Source: Acidobacteriota bacterium (GTDB taxonomy: Bacteria; Acidobacteriota; Vicinamibacteria; Vicinamibacterales; UBA2999). Taken from it: a stretch of 41,327 bases of DNA. A model generated the notes under the pieces. The model was not told where the DNA came from. It did no database searches and saw only the letters and a list, made by a program, of their open reading frames with translations. Location of the stretch: positions 1 to 41,327 of the forward strand of contig JACQZV010000006.1 of assembly GCA_016213695.1 (NCBI GenBank), read 5' to 3'. The stretch's first letter is position 1, and every line of letters begins with the position of its first letter. The translations under genes and the position numbers were made by a program. This document shows positions 9,783 to 18,629 of this stretch, one piece after another.

Positions 9783-11246
9783 ATGACTTACCGAGGATGT
9801 CTTGCACTCGTTGCCGCGGCGCTGCTTGCGGCCTGCTCACGACCCACGCCGGAGCAGCAGATCGTGAATGACGCGGCGGCGGCGATTGGCGGCGCCGACC
9901 GCATCCGCGCCGTGAAGACGCTCGTCATCGAAGGCGAGGGGACGCAGTACAACCTGGGACAGGACGTGACGCCGAGCGCGCACGGGCAGACGTTCACGGT
10001 GACCGACGCCAGAGAGGCCATCGACGTGGCCGGCGGCCGGATGCGCATCGAGCTGACGCGCAAGCCGAACTTTGCGTATTTCCAGGGACCGCAGCCGCAG
10101 CGGCTCGCGCAGGGCATTGACGGAAACGTCGGCTACAACGTCGGGCCGAACGGCGCCGCCACGCGCGTGCCCGACGCCGTGGCCAACGATCGCCGCGACG
10201 CGCTCCTGCAGTACCCCATCACCGCGGTGCGGGCCGCCCTCGACCCGATGGCGAAGCTCGCCAACGCGCGAACCGAGGGTGGCGAGTCGCTCGTGGACGT
10301 CACCACCGCCGGCGGCCAGGCGTTCACGCTGGCGATCGACGCGACGACCAAGCTGCCGACGCGCGTCGCGGCGCGGGCCGACAACACGAATCTGGGCGAC
10401 GTGGTGGCGGCGACCAGCTTTGCCGACTACCAGGACGCCGGCGGCCTGAAGATGCCGGCCCGTCTCACCATCAAGGTGGATGACTTCACGACTGCGGAAT
10501 ACCGCGTCACGAAACAAGCGGTCGATGCCGATACGGGCGACCTTGCGGCGCCGGCCGATGCGGCCAAGGCGCCGGCGATTGCCAGCGTGCCGCCCGCGAC
10601 GGTCGCGGTGGAGCAGCTCGCCAAGGGCGTCTGGTACCTCGCCGGCCAGTCCCACCACAGCGTGCTCCTGGAATTCGGCGATCATCTGACGCTCATCGAG
10701 ACGCCGCAGAACGACACGCGGGCGCTGGCGGTCATTGCCAAGGCGCGCGAGCTGGTGCCGAACAAGCCGCTCACCGAAGTGATCAACAGCCACCATCACT
10801 TCGACCATTCGGGCGGCCTTCGCGCCGCGATGTCCGAAGGGCTGACGATCATCACGAACCAGGGGAACGTCGCGCTCTACGAGGAAATCGCCAAGCGGCC
10901 GCACACGATCGTGCCCGACGCGCTCGCGAAGAACGCGAAGCCGCTGATGGTGAAAGGGATCAGCGAGGACACGGTGCTGAGCGACGGCACGATGACCGTC
11001 AATCTGTACCCGTTCTCCGGCCCGCATTCCGAGACGATGCTGCTGACGTACCTGCCGCGGGAGCGGCTGCTCGTCGAGGCCGACGTCTACAACCCGGGGC
11101 CGGTGCAGTCGTTTGCCGCGAATCTCCTCGAGCAGCTCAAGAAGCGCAACCTGAGGATCGACCGGATGGTGCCGCTGCACGCGAAGGTCGCGCCCTACGC
11201 GCAGTTTGTGAAGGACGTGGCGGCGGCGCAGGCGGCGGCGAATTAG
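9783..11246 (+). CDS. Metallo-beta-lactamase-fold lipoprotein
   Basis: A 487-residue exported protein with a lipobox ending LLAAC (Cys18), so it is probably anchored to a membrane on the periplasmic side. Residues about 25-270 form an N-terminal region of LolA/outer-membrane-lipoprotein-like character (beta-rich; TKLPTRV, DYQDAGGLKMPARL). Residues about 280-485 are the metallo-hydrolase domain, with the metal motif HxHxDH at H337-H339-D341-H342, then GPHSETML (third His), VEADVYNPG (bridging Asp) and a late PLHAK His. ATG 9783 is preferred over an upstream TTG because AAGGGAG lies 8 bases before it. The substrate is unknown; a hydrolase of an ester, lactone or beta-lactam-like bond is likely. 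Confidence 0.85.
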   Translation: MTYRGCLALVAAALLAACSRPTPEQQIVNDAAAAIGGADRIRAVKTLVIEGEGTQYNLGQDVTPSAHGQTFTVTDAREAIDVAGGRMRIELTRKPNFAYFQGPQPQRLAQGIDGNVGYNVGPNGAATRVPDAVANDRRDALLQYPITAVRAALDPMAKLANARTEGGESLVDVTTAGGQAFTLAIDATTKLPTRVAARADNTNLGDVVAATSFADYQDAGGLKMPARLTIKVDDFTTAEYRVTKQAVDADTGDLAAPADAAKAPAIASVPPATVAVEQLAKGVWYLAGQSHHSVLLEFGDHLTLIETPQNDTRALAVIAKARELVPNKPLTEVINSHHHFDHSGGLRAAMSEGLTIITNQGNVALYEEIAKRPHTIVPDALAKNAKPLMVKGISEDTVLSDGTMTVNLYPFSGPHSETMLLTYLPRERLLVEADVYNPGPVQSFAANLLEQLKKRNLRIDRMVPLHAKVAPYAQFVKDVAAAQAAAN

Positions 11247-11258
11247 ACGGAGACACGT

Positions 11259-11349
11259 AGGTCAAAAGTCGAAGGGGAAAGGTCGAATCGCGTCCGGACA
11301 GCATTTGCCTTTTGACCTTTGCCTTTTGACCTTTGACCTTTCGCCTTCG
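11259..11349. repeat. Inverted array of CCTTTTGA/GGTCAAAA words
   Basis: Left words GGTCAAAAG and GGAAAGGTCG (11260-11287) face a right arm of four to five tandem 7-base words (CCTTTTG, ACCTTTG) at 11305-11349. It separates two tandem metallo-beta-lactamase genes and is unusually A+T-rich for this genome. Confidence 0.8.
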
Positions 11350-11437
11350 AGAGTTCTGTTGCGGCTCATTCTTTCAGCGCGGCCGGCCGCTCCGCGTCCG
11401 AGCTCGTGCCGGGAGGCATTAGGGGCGGGTTCGGTCC

Positions 11438-11443
11438 TATAAT
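11438..11443 (+). promoter_or_regulatory. Candidate -10 box for the lactonase-like gene
   Basis: A perfect TATAAT lies 10 bases before the ATG at 11454. A transcript starting 7-10 bases after it would begin at or next to the start codon, so the mRNA may be leaderless, in keeping with the lack of a ribosome-binding site. No good -35 hexamer is seen. Confidence 0.45.
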
Positions 11444-11453
11444 CGGCGTCCGC

Positions 11454-12320
11454 ATGCCACGGCACATACCTCGAATCGCCGGCGCGGTCGCGCTGGCCCT
11501 CGTCGCGGCGGCCTGTTCGCCCGCGGCCGGGCCGGGCCGGGAGCAGCTCCCCTCGTCGGTGCGCCTGTATGTGTTCGACTGCGGCGCGCTCGATATTCCC
11601 GACACGTCGAACTACCAGCTCAAGCCTGAGGAGCTCGCCACGACGAAGATGTCGATGCTGTGCTTCCTCGTCGCCCACCCGAAGGGCACGCTGATGTGGG
11701 ACGTGGGCGCCGTGCCCGACGCGAGCTTCAAGCCGGACGGCAGCCACGCGCCGCTGCGCTACGCCAGAGCCACCAGGCCGTTGACGGCCCAGCTGGCCGA
11801 GATCGGCTATGCGCCCGCCGACATCACGTACCTGTCGCTGTCGCATTTTCACTGGGACCATGTGGGCAACGCGAACCTGTTTGCGCCGACGGCGACGTGG
11901 CTCGTGCGGAAGCTCGAGCACGAGACCATGTTTGCCGATCCGCCGTCGCCGCGGACCGAGCCGGCCAACTACAGCGCGCTTCGGAAGAGCAAGACGGCCA
12001 TCGTGACCGCGGACGAGCACGACGTCTTCGGCGACGGTACGGTGCTGCTCAAATCCGCGCCGGGACATTCCCCTGACCATCAGGTGCTCTTTGTCAGCCT
12101 CGCGAAGACGGGACCGGTGGTGGTGAGCGGCGATCTGTACCACTATCCGGAGGAGCGCACGCTCAACCGCGTGCCGACGACCGAATTCAACGCCGCGCAG
12201 ACCGTGGCATCGCGGGCGGCCGTCGAGGCGTTTCTGAAGGCGCGCGGCGCGCAGCTCTGGATCCAGCACGATTTCACCGCCGCGGCCGGCCTGAAGAAGG
12301 CGCCGCAGTTCTACGAATAG
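11454..12320 (+). CDS. Metallo-beta-lactamase-fold lipoprotein, N-acyl-homoserine-lactonase-like
   Basis: A 288-residue protein with a lipoprotein signal (LALVAAAC lipobox) followed by a single metallo-hydrolase domain. The order of motifs resembles AiiA/AttM quorum-quenching lactonases: SHFHWDHVGN (HxHxDH at 131-136), SAPGHSPDHQ (third His), VVSGDLYHY (bridging Asp) and a late WIQHDF His. The early SMLCFLVAHPKGTLMWDVG also fits this family. Characterised acyl-homoserine lactonases are mostly cytosolic and about 250-280 residues, so a lipid-anchored version is a variation. ATG 11454 is chosen over GTG 11406 because the signal peptide then starts at once and TATAAT precedes it. The true substrate could be any lactone or ester. 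Confidence 0.82.
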   Translation: MPRHIPRIAGAVALALVAAACSPAAGPGREQLPSSVRLYVFDCGALDIPDTSNYQLKPEELATTKMSMLCFLVAHPKGTLMWDVGAVPDASFKPDGSHAPLRYARATRPLTAQLAEIGYAPADITYLSLSHFHWDHVGNANLFAPTATWLVRKLEHETMFADPPSPRTEPANYSALRKSKTAIVTADEHDVFGDGTVLLKSAPGHSPDHQVLFVSLAKTGPVVVSGDLYHYPEERTLNRVPTTEFNAAQTVASRAAVEAFLKARGAQLWIQHDFTAAAGLKKAPQFYE

Positions 12321-12323
12321 GGC

Positions 12324-12396
12324 GGTTCTCCCGAGTACCTGAGAACCCAGGAACCGGAACCCGGGCACCTGAGGACCAGAGCAACCCGAGAACCTC
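12324..12396. repeat. Inverted array of GAGAACC/GGTTCTC words
   Basis: GGTTCTCCCGAGTACCTGAG is followed by GAACCCAGGAACCGGAACC, CACCTGAGGACC and CCCGAGAACC, again tandem short words partly complementary to the left side. It fills the gap up to the ribosome-binding site of the beta-helix gene. Confidence 0.6.
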
Positions 12397-12420
12397 TCTA
12401 CTAACGCCCAGGAGGCTCAC

Positions 12421-14085
12421 ATGAAATGGTCCGTTGTGCTGGTGGCGGCCTGTCTGACGCTCACCGCGGCCGCCGGTGCGGCCGCGTCCACGTGGTACGT
12501 ACAGGCGGACGCGTCGGCTGGCGGCGACGGAAGCCGCGGCCGGCCCTTCGCGACGCTCGAGCAGGTGGAAGCCGCGTCGAAACCCGGCGACACGATCCGC
12601 GTTGTGCCGTCGATGCGGCCGCTCGGCGGCGGCATCCAGTTGAAGGACCGCCAGCGGCTCGTCGGTCTCGGCAATCCGGTCACGAAAGCAGCCGGCGGCG
12701 CGCGCCCGACGATTACCAACACCACTGCTGCGCGTTACAACGGCGACGCCGTCCGGCTGGCCAGCGACACGCTCGTCGAGAACGTGCATATCGACGGCGC
12801 GGCGCGCGCCGGGATCTTCGGGGTCAACGCCGCCCGCGCGCAGATTCGCGGCAATCTGATCACGCACAACATGATTCAGGGCAACGACCTGCCGCGGCTC
12901 GAGCGGCTCTGGCCGGACGGCTTCGTGATCTACCAGTCGCAGGGCAATCACTTCGGCGGGATTACGCTCCTGGCCTGCGGACCGGGCGGCGAGAGCTACT
13001 GCTCGAAACTCGTGCCCGCCGCGGCGCCGGCGGCCAATACCGGCCAGACCGTCATGGCCGGCAACGTGATCCGCGACAGCAATCTCGAAGGCATCATGCT
13101 GCTGACCGACACGGGCGCGACCGCCGGCTTCACCATCACCGACACCGACGTCCGCGATCTCTCGCTGAATCTGCCGAGGCCGGAATCGCTCACGCCCCAG
13201 GTCGGCATCGTCCGGTCGCGCGCCTTCACGCTGATTGCGCTGAACCGCTCGCAGGTGACGCTCGACCTGCGCCGCTTCCACGCCGAGAACCTCTCGCCGG
13301 CGGGCAACTACGCGACCGACGGCATCGTGTTCCTGACCGGGGGCGACCGGCCGGTGGTGAACGCGCGCATCGCCGACGCGGCAGTGCTCAACCCGCGCAT
13401 GGCCGGCGAGGTGAACAACGGCGACTCGATTGAGATTCAGCACCGCGGCACGACCGGCGGCGTGCTCAACATCGACATGACGCGGCTCGAGCTGCGCGAC
13501 CCCGCCAGCGCCAATATCAAGATCCTCGAGGCGCAGAACCCGACCGGCGGCGTCTACAACCTGTCGGTGTCGGATTCGGTCTTCAGCAACGCCAACCCGT
13601 CGGGCGGTCTCGACGGGCAGATTCGGCTGAGCGGCGCGGGCATCAGCACGAAGACCTTCAACCTGGCCGTACGGAACACGAGATTTTCCGGACTTGGCGG
13701 CGCCATCGGGATCCTGAATGCCAACAACATCGAGACGCTCAGCGTGCTCGTGGAGAATTCGTCGCTCTCCGGCTTCACGGCGACGTCTGGCGCGAAACCG
13801 ATTGCGGCGGTGACGGTGACGCATCCCTCCGACAAGACGATTGGCACGGCGGTGATCGATCTCGGGGGCGGGCCGCTCGGCAGCAAGGGCCGGAACCGCT
13901 TCGTGAACAACCCGGGGCTCGACCTGTCGGTGAGCAACGCCAACGCGGCCGCCGGGCCGATCCGCGTGGACGCGTCGAACAACTACTGGGGCGGCGGCGC
14001 GCCCGCGACGCCGGCCAAGGTGACGACGAACGGCAACGTCACCTTCAGCGCAGCGTCACCTCTGGCAGCCGATCCGGCGCGCTGA
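12421..14085 (+). CDS. Exported right-handed parallel beta-helix protein
   Basis: A 554-residue protein with a signal peptide (LTAAAGAAAS). The mature region begins TWYVQADASAGGDGS, the usual opening of pectate-lyase-like beta-helix proteins (expected YVx..A..GGDGS...PF.TL). It continues with Asn/Gly-rich coils such as NLITHNMIQGN, NVIRDSNLEGIML and NNYWGGGAP; that last motif typically closes such helices. These proteins bind or cleave polysaccharides outside the cell; no catalytic residues can be assigned here. A strong ribosome-binding site CAGGAGG at 12409-12415 fixes the start. The next gene begins 5 bases after the stop, suggesting one transcript. Confidence 0.85.
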   Translation: MKWSVVLVAACLTLTAAAGAAASTWYVQADASAGGDGSRGRPFATLEQVEAASKPGDTIRVVPSMRPLGGGIQLKDRQRLVGLGNPVTKAAGGARPTITNTTAARYNGDAVRLASDTLVENVHIDGAARAGIFGVNAARAQIRGNLITHNMIQGNDLPRLERLWPDGFVIYQSQGNHFGGITLLACGPGGESYCSKLVPAAAPAANTGQTVMAGNVIRDSNLEGIMLLTDTGATAGFTITDTDVRDLSLNLPRPESLTPQVGIVRSRAFTLIALNRSQVTLDLRRFHAENLSPAGNYATDGIVFLTGGDRPVVNARIADAAVLNPRMAGEVNNGDSIEIQHRGTTGGVLNIDMTRLELRDPASANIKILEAQNPTGGVYNLSVSDSVFSNANPSGGLDGQIRLSGAGISTKTFNLAVRNTRFSGLGGAIGILNANNIETLSVLVENSSLSGFTATSGAKPIAAVTVTHPSDKTIGTAVIDLGGGPLGSKGRNRFVNNPGLDLSVSNANAAAGPIRVDASNNYWGGGAPATPAKVTTNGNVTFSAASPLAADPAR

Positions 14086-14090
14086 CCGCC

Positions 14091-14708
14091 GTGGGTGACC
14101 TGCTCGACACTCTGAAGTCTGAGCTCGAGCGTTTCGGCGCGGCCAACGACGCGGCGACGAGCGAGCGGTCCCGCCGCATGCTCAACATCACCCGCGACAC
14201 GGGGCAGTTTCTTGCCGTGCTCGTGCGCGCCACGGCCGCGCGCCGCGTGCTGGAGATCGGCACGTCCAACGGATACTCCACCCTCTGGCTGGCTGAGGCC
14301 GCACGGAGTATCGGCGGCGCTGTCACCACGGTGGAGGCCGCCGACTACAAGGTCGGGCTCGCGTCGGCCACTTTCACCCGCTCCGGCCTGTCGCCGTTCA
14401 TCACGCTGGTGCATGACGATGCGGGCCGCTTCCTGCGACGAAGCGATCACGGCGCCTACGACCTGGTCTTTCTTGACTCCGAGCGTCCGGAGTATCCCGG
14501 CTGGTGGCCGCATCTGCGCCGCCTGCTGCGCCCGGGAGGCGTGCTGGTTGTGGATAACGCGACGTCTCACTCGGAGGAGATGGCGCCGCTCGTCGCGCTG
14601 GTGACGGCCGATCCCGGGTTCGCCACGTGCGTCGTTCCAGTGGGCAACGGCGAGTTGCTTGCCGTGAAAGACGCGCTGGACCCTCCGTCCCGAAAAGGAG
14701 CACAATGA
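14091..14708 (+). CDS. SAM-dependent O-methyltransferase (class I)
   Basis: A 205-residue cytosolic methyltransferase of the catechol-O-methyltransferase-like family (Methyltransf_3/24). Seen: the SAM-binding motif I VLEIGTSNGYSTLWLA (about residues 48-63), an acidic end of the second strand in VTTVEAA, YDLVFLDSERPEY containing the metal-binding Asp of the family, and GGVLVVDNATSH. The length is right for the family. GTG 14091 is the only sensible start after the previous stop. Such enzymes methylate catechols, caffeoyl groups or small phenols. It lies 5 bases after the beta-helix gene and about 25 bases before the DUF1592 gene. Confidence 0.85.
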   Translation: MGDLLDTLKSELERFGAANDAATSERSRRMLNITRDTGQFLAVLVRATAARRVLEIGTSNGYSTLWLAEAARSIGGAVTTVEAADYKVGLASATFTRSGLSPFITLVHDDAGRFLRRSDHGAYDLVFLDSERPEYPGWWPHLRRLLRPGGVLVVDNATSHSEEMAPLVALVTADPGFATCVVPVGNGELLAVKDALDPPSRKGAQ

Positions 14709-14732
14709 GCGCCGTTGCGAGGGAGGGCGCGC

Positions 14733-17267
14733 ATGGACGCCAGGAGCCGGGCGGCGGTCTTCGTCATCTGCGTGTCGGGCTGGATGGCCGTGACGCTCTC
14801 GAGCGTGCACAGCTCGCCCCCGCTCGCGCAGACCGCGCCGGCACCGGTCAGCCCCGCCCCGTCTCCCGCCGTCCGCGCGGTCATCGACACGTACTGCGTC
14901 ACCTGCCATAACCAGCGGCTCCGCACCGCGGGCCTTGCGCTCGACACGCTGGATGCCGCCACGCCCGCCGCGAGTCCCGACGTCTGGGAGCGCGTGGTCG
15001 CGAAGCTGCGCGCCGGCGCGATGCCGCCGCCCGGACGGCCGCGTCCGGAGCCGGCCGTCTACCGGAGCGTCGCGGGCTGGCTGGAAGCGGAGATCGATCG
15101 CGCCTGGGCCGCCAGTCCCAATCCCGGCCGCATCAACGCCGTGCACCGGCTGAACCGCTGGGAATACAACAACGCGGTTCGCGACCTGTTCGGCCTCGAT
15201 GTCGACGTCGCGGCGCTGCTGCCGGGCGACGAGACCGCCGACGGCAGCTTCGACAACTTCGCCGACGTCCTGACGATTTCCACGGCGCACCTCGAGCGGT
15301 ATCTGTCGGTCGCGCGTCAGGTGACGCGCCTCGCGGTCGGTCTGCCTCCGGCGCGTCCCGGGCTCGACACCTATTCGATTCCGCTGCACGTCGTGCAGGA
15401 CGATCGGCAGAGCGACGACCTGCCGTTCGGGTCGCGCGGCGGCCTTGCGGTTCGCCACGACGTGCCGGCCGACGGCGAGTACCTGATCAAGATTCGTCTG
15501 CGCCGCCAGTACCAGGACTACATCATGGGCATGGGGTGGCCGCAGCAGCTCGACGTCCGCCTCGACGGCGCGCTGCTGAAACGGTTCACCGTCGGCGGAG
15601 GAGCGAAGGGGCGGCCCGCGGCGTCCAGCTACGCCGGCGACGGAGAGCCTGGGTTTGGCGGCGATGTCGAGTGGGAAAAGTACATGCAGGCCGACGGCGA
15701 CGCGGGGCTGGAGATCCGCACGCGCATCGCCGCCGGACCGCACGTGGTGGGCGTCACCTTCGTGCGGGAGCTCTGGGAACCCGAGGGGCTGCCGCAGCCG
15801 CTGCAGCGCGGCCGCGTGCTCACCAACGATCAGATCTACATGGACTACGCGAGCGTCGGCTCGGTCCAGATCAGCGGGCCGTTCGGCGTCGCGACGCCCG
15901 CACAGGACACGCCGAGCCGTCGGAAGATCTTTATTTGCGAGCCGAAGCGCGAGGCGGACGAGCAGGCGTGCGCCGCGAAGATCCTGTCGAACATCGCCCG
16001 CCTGGCCTACCGCCGGCCCGCCGCCGACGGGGATGTCAAGACGCTGCTCGCGTTCTTTGCCGACGGCCGCCGCGAGGGCGGCAGCTTCGATGCGGGCGTG
16101 CAGTTCGCGCTCGAGCGCGCGCTCGTCGATCCCGACTTCCTGCTGCGCGTGCATCGGGACCCGCCCGCGTCAGGGAATCCACCCGGGTACGTAGTGTCCG
16201 GCTTCAGCCGGACCCGGACCGCCGTCTATCCCTTGAGCGACGTCGAACTCGCCTCGCGCCTCTCGTTCTTCCTGTGGGGCAGCATCCCGGACGAGGCGCT
16301 GCTCGGCCTTGCCGAGCGCGGCCAGCTCACCAGGCCGGCCGTCCTCGAGCAGCAGGTGCGGCGCATGCTCGCCGATCCCCGCGCGACCCGCGCGCTCGTC
16401 GACGGGTTCGCCGCGCAGTGGCTGAACCTGCGCCGCGTCGAGGAAGTCGTCGTCGACCCGGACCGCTATCCGAACTACGACGAGAGCCTCCTGCAGGCGT
16501 TCAAGCAGGAGACCGAGCTGTTCCTTGCGAGCACGCTGCGCGAGGATCGCGGCGTCGCCGATCTGCTGAAGGCCGACTACACCTTTGTCAACGAGCGGCT
16601 GGCGCGGCACTACGGGATCCCGGGGATCTACGGCAGCCGCTTCCGCCGGGTGACGCTGCCGAATTCCGACCAGCGCGGCGGTCTGCTCGCCGAGGGCGCG
16701 CTGCTGGCGACGACGTCGTATCCCGATCGCACGTCGCCTGTGCTGCGCGGCAAGTGGCTGCTGAACAACATCTTCGGCCTGCAGGTGCCTCCGCCGCCGC
16801 CCGGCGTCGACACCACGTTGACCGACACGCCGGCCGAGGCCGCGACGAACATCCGCGAGCGGCTGGCGCGCCACCGCAAGGAGGCGTCGTGCGCCACCTG
16901 CCACGCGGTCATCGACCCGCTCGGGTTTGCGCTCGAGAACTTCGACGCGATTGGCGGATGGCGGACCGTGGATGAATCGGGCTCGGCGGTCGATGCGAGC
17001 GGCACGACGGCGAGCGGCGCCAGGGTGGAGGGACTGGCCGGCCTCCGCGCGCTGCTGCTCGCCGATCCCGACCAGTTCCCGCGCACCGTCACCGAGAAGC
17101 TCATGGCGTATGCGCTCGGGCGCAGGATCGAGTATTACGACCAGCCCGCGATCCGCCGCATCGTCCGCGGCGCGGCCGCCGGCCGTTACCGCTGGTCGTC
17201 GCTCATTCTGGGCATCGTGAAGAGTCCGGCGTTTCTGATGCGGGCGTCCACCACTGCGACGAATTAG
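14733..17267 (+). CDS. DUF1592-domain protein with c-type heme motifs (planctomycete-type cytochrome)
   Basis: An 844-residue exported protein. Order: signal peptide, N-terminal cytochrome c-like segment with CVTCH at 55-59, DUF1587 (HRLNRWEYNNAVRDLFG), a beta-rich region binding YLIKIRLRRQYQDY, then DUF1592 (LASRLSFFLWGSIPDEALL), DUF1588 (RGGLLAEGALLATTSYPDRT) with a second CATCH at 720-724, and DUF1585 (FPRTVTEKLMAYALGRRIEYYD). Function is not established for the family; heme-dependent redox or polymer attack in the periplasm is suspected. ATG 14733 follows GAGGGAGG. A palindromic repeat is inserted in-frame at 16191-16213 (residues 487-494), just before the DUF1592 core. It is paired with the DUF1552 gene 9 bases downstream. 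Confidence 0.92.
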   Translation: MDARSRAAVFVICVSGWMAVTLSSVHSSPPLAQTAPAPVSPAPSPAVRAVIDTYCVTCHNQRLRTAGLALDTLDAATPAASPDVWERVVAKLRAGAMPPPGRPRPEPAVYRSVAGWLEAEIDRAWAASPNPGRINAVHRLNRWEYNNAVRDLFGLDVDVAALLPGDETADGSFDNFADVLTISTAHLERYLSVARQVTRLAVGLPPARPGLDTYSIPLHVVQDDRQSDDLPFGSRGGLAVRHDVPADGEYLIKIRLRRQYQDYIMGMGWPQQLDVRLDGALLKRFTVGGGAKGRPAASSYAGDGEPGFGGDVEWEKYMQADGDAGLEIRTRIAAGPHVVGVTFVRELWEPEGLPQPLQRGRVLTNDQIYMDYASVGSVQISGPFGVATPAQDTPSRRKIFICEPKREADEQACAAKILSNIARLAYRRPAADGDVKTLLAFFADGRREGGSFDAGVQFALERALVDPDFLLRVHRDPPASGNPPGYVVSGFSRTRTAVYPLSDVELASRLSFFLWGSIPDEALLGLAERGQLTRPAVLEQQVRRMLADPRATRALVDGFAAQWLNLRRVEEVVVDPDRYPNYDESLLQAFKQETELFLASTLREDRGVADLLKADYTFVNERLARHYGIPGIYGSRFRRVTLPNSDQRGGLLAEGALLATTSYPDRTSPVLRGKWLLNNIFGLQVPPPPPGVDTTLTDTPAEAATNIRERLARHRKEASCATCHAVIDPLGFALENFDAIGGWRTVDESGSAVDASGTTASGARVEGLAGLRALLLADPDQFPRTVTEKLMAYALGRRIEYYDQPAIRRIVRGAAAGRYRWSSLILGIVKSPAFLMRASTTATN
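16191..16213 (+). repeat. GTCCGGCTTCAGCCGGAC-family palindrome inside a coding sequence
   Basis: A forward copy identical in core to intergenic copies, lying within the DUF1592 gene and read as VVSGFSRT without breaking the frame. It falls in the linker between the beta-rich region and the DUF1592 domain, where extra residues would be tolerated. Confidence 0.85.
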
Positions 17268-17276
17268 GAGACCACG

Positions 17277-18614
17277 ATGGCGTTCCTGACCTCGAAGTCG
17301 TTACCGCGCCGCACCGTGCTGCAGGGCCTGGGCGCCACGATGGCGCTGCCGCTGCTCGACGCGATGCTGCCGGCGTTTGCCGCGCGCGGCCGCGCGGCCG
17401 CGGCGCCCGCCCACCGGTTTCTCGCCTTCTACGTGCCGAACGGGATGGCGATGGAGTACTGGTCGCCGAAAGGCGAGGGGAGCGCCTTCGAGCTCTCGCC
17501 GATTCTCGAGCCGCTGGCGCCGTTCCGGAACCAGATGCTCGTGCTGTCGGGCCTCAAGGCGAGCTGGAACTACATCCACGCGGGCGCCTCGAGCTCGTTC
17601 CTGACCGGCACGATCCGCGGCGGGAAGACGGAGGTCGAGGTCATCGCGGACGTCTCGATGGACCAGCTGCTCGCGCGGCAGTTCGCGCGCGAAACGCAGG
17701 TGGCCTCGCTCGAGATGGCGATGGACGCGCCGAACAACGCCGGCGCCTGCACGGGCATCCTGAGCTGCGCCTACACGCACACGATCTCGTGGAAGAGTCC
17801 GACGCAGCCGCTGCCCATGGAGCACAACCCGCGCGCCGTGTTCGAGCGGCTCTTCGGCGACACCGGCACGACCGACCGGCGGGCACGCGAGCAGAGGCTG
17901 CACCAGCACAAGAGCATCCTCGACTCGGTCACCGAGAAGCTGTCGGATTTGAAGCGGCAGCTCGGCCAGCCGGATCAGGTGAAGGTGGACGAGTACGCCG
18001 AGTCGGTTCGCGACGTCGAGCGGCGCATCCAGAAGGCCGAGCAGCAGCGCGACATCGAGCTGCCGACGCTCGACGAGCCGCAGGGCGTGCCGCCGGTCTT
18101 CGAGGACCATCTGGCGCTGATGTTCGACCTGCAGCGGCTGGCGTTCCAGTCGGATCTGACGCGCGTCATCACGTTCATGATCGGCAAGGAGCAGAGCGCG
18201 CGGCCGTACCCGCAGATCGGCGTGCCCGAGGCGCACCATCCGCTCTCGCACCACGAGAACCGGCCGGAGCTCATCGAGCAGATGTCGAAGATCAACCGCT
18301 ATCACGCCCAGCTCTTCTCGCAGCAGCTGGCGAAGCTGCGCGCGACGCCCGACGGCGACGGCACGCTGCTCGATCACTCGACGATCCTGTATGGCGGCGG
18401 CATCTCCAACAGCACGCGGCACTCGGGCGAGAACCTGCCGCTGCTCGTCGTCGGCGGCGGTGCGGGCCGGCTGAAGGGCGGCCGGCACCTCACGTACGCC
18501 GGCAAGCCGTCGATCGCCAACCTGCTGGCGACGCTGATGGACAAGTTCGACGTGCCGGTCGAGCACATCGGCGGCAGCACCGGGAAGCTGTCGATCGATA
18601 CGCTGTCGCTCTAG
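17277..18614 (+). CDS. DUF1552-domain protein (HXXSHH family)
   Basis: A 445-residue protein with a twin-arginine-like signal (PRRTVLQGLGATMALPLLDAM), so probably exported folded. The family-defining HxxSHH motif is present as HPLSHH at residues 321-326. Also typical are RFLAFYVPNGMAMEYWSP near the N-terminus and STILYGGGISNSTRHSGENLP near the C-terminus. DUF1552 proteins are nearly always encoded beside DUF1592 proteins, as here, and are thought to act with them; the reaction is not known. The ribosome-binding site AGGAG overlaps the previous stop, so translation is probably coupled. The length is normal for the family. Confidence 0.93.
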   Translation: MAFLTSKSLPRRTVLQGLGATMALPLLDAMLPAFAARGRAAAAPAHRFLAFYVPNGMAMEYWSPKGEGSAFELSPILEPLAPFRNQMLVLSGLKASWNYIHAGASSSFLTGTIRGGKTEVEVIADVSMDQLLARQFARETQVASLEMAMDAPNNAGACTGILSCAYTHTISWKSPTQPLPMEHNPRAVFERLFGDTGTTDRRAREQRLHQHKSILDSVTEKLSDLKRQLGQPDQVKVDEYAESVRDVERRIQKAEQQRDIELPTLDEPQGVPPVFEDHLALMFDLQRLAFQSDLTRVITFMIGKEQSARPYPQIGVPEAHHPLSHHENRPELIEQMSKINRYHAQLFSQQLAKLRATPDGDGTLLDHSTILYGGGISNSTRHSGENLPLLVVGGGAGRLKGGRHLTYAGKPSIANLLATLMDKFDVPVEHIGGSTGKLSIDTLSL

Positions 18615-18629
18615 ATCGAGGCGCGGTTG

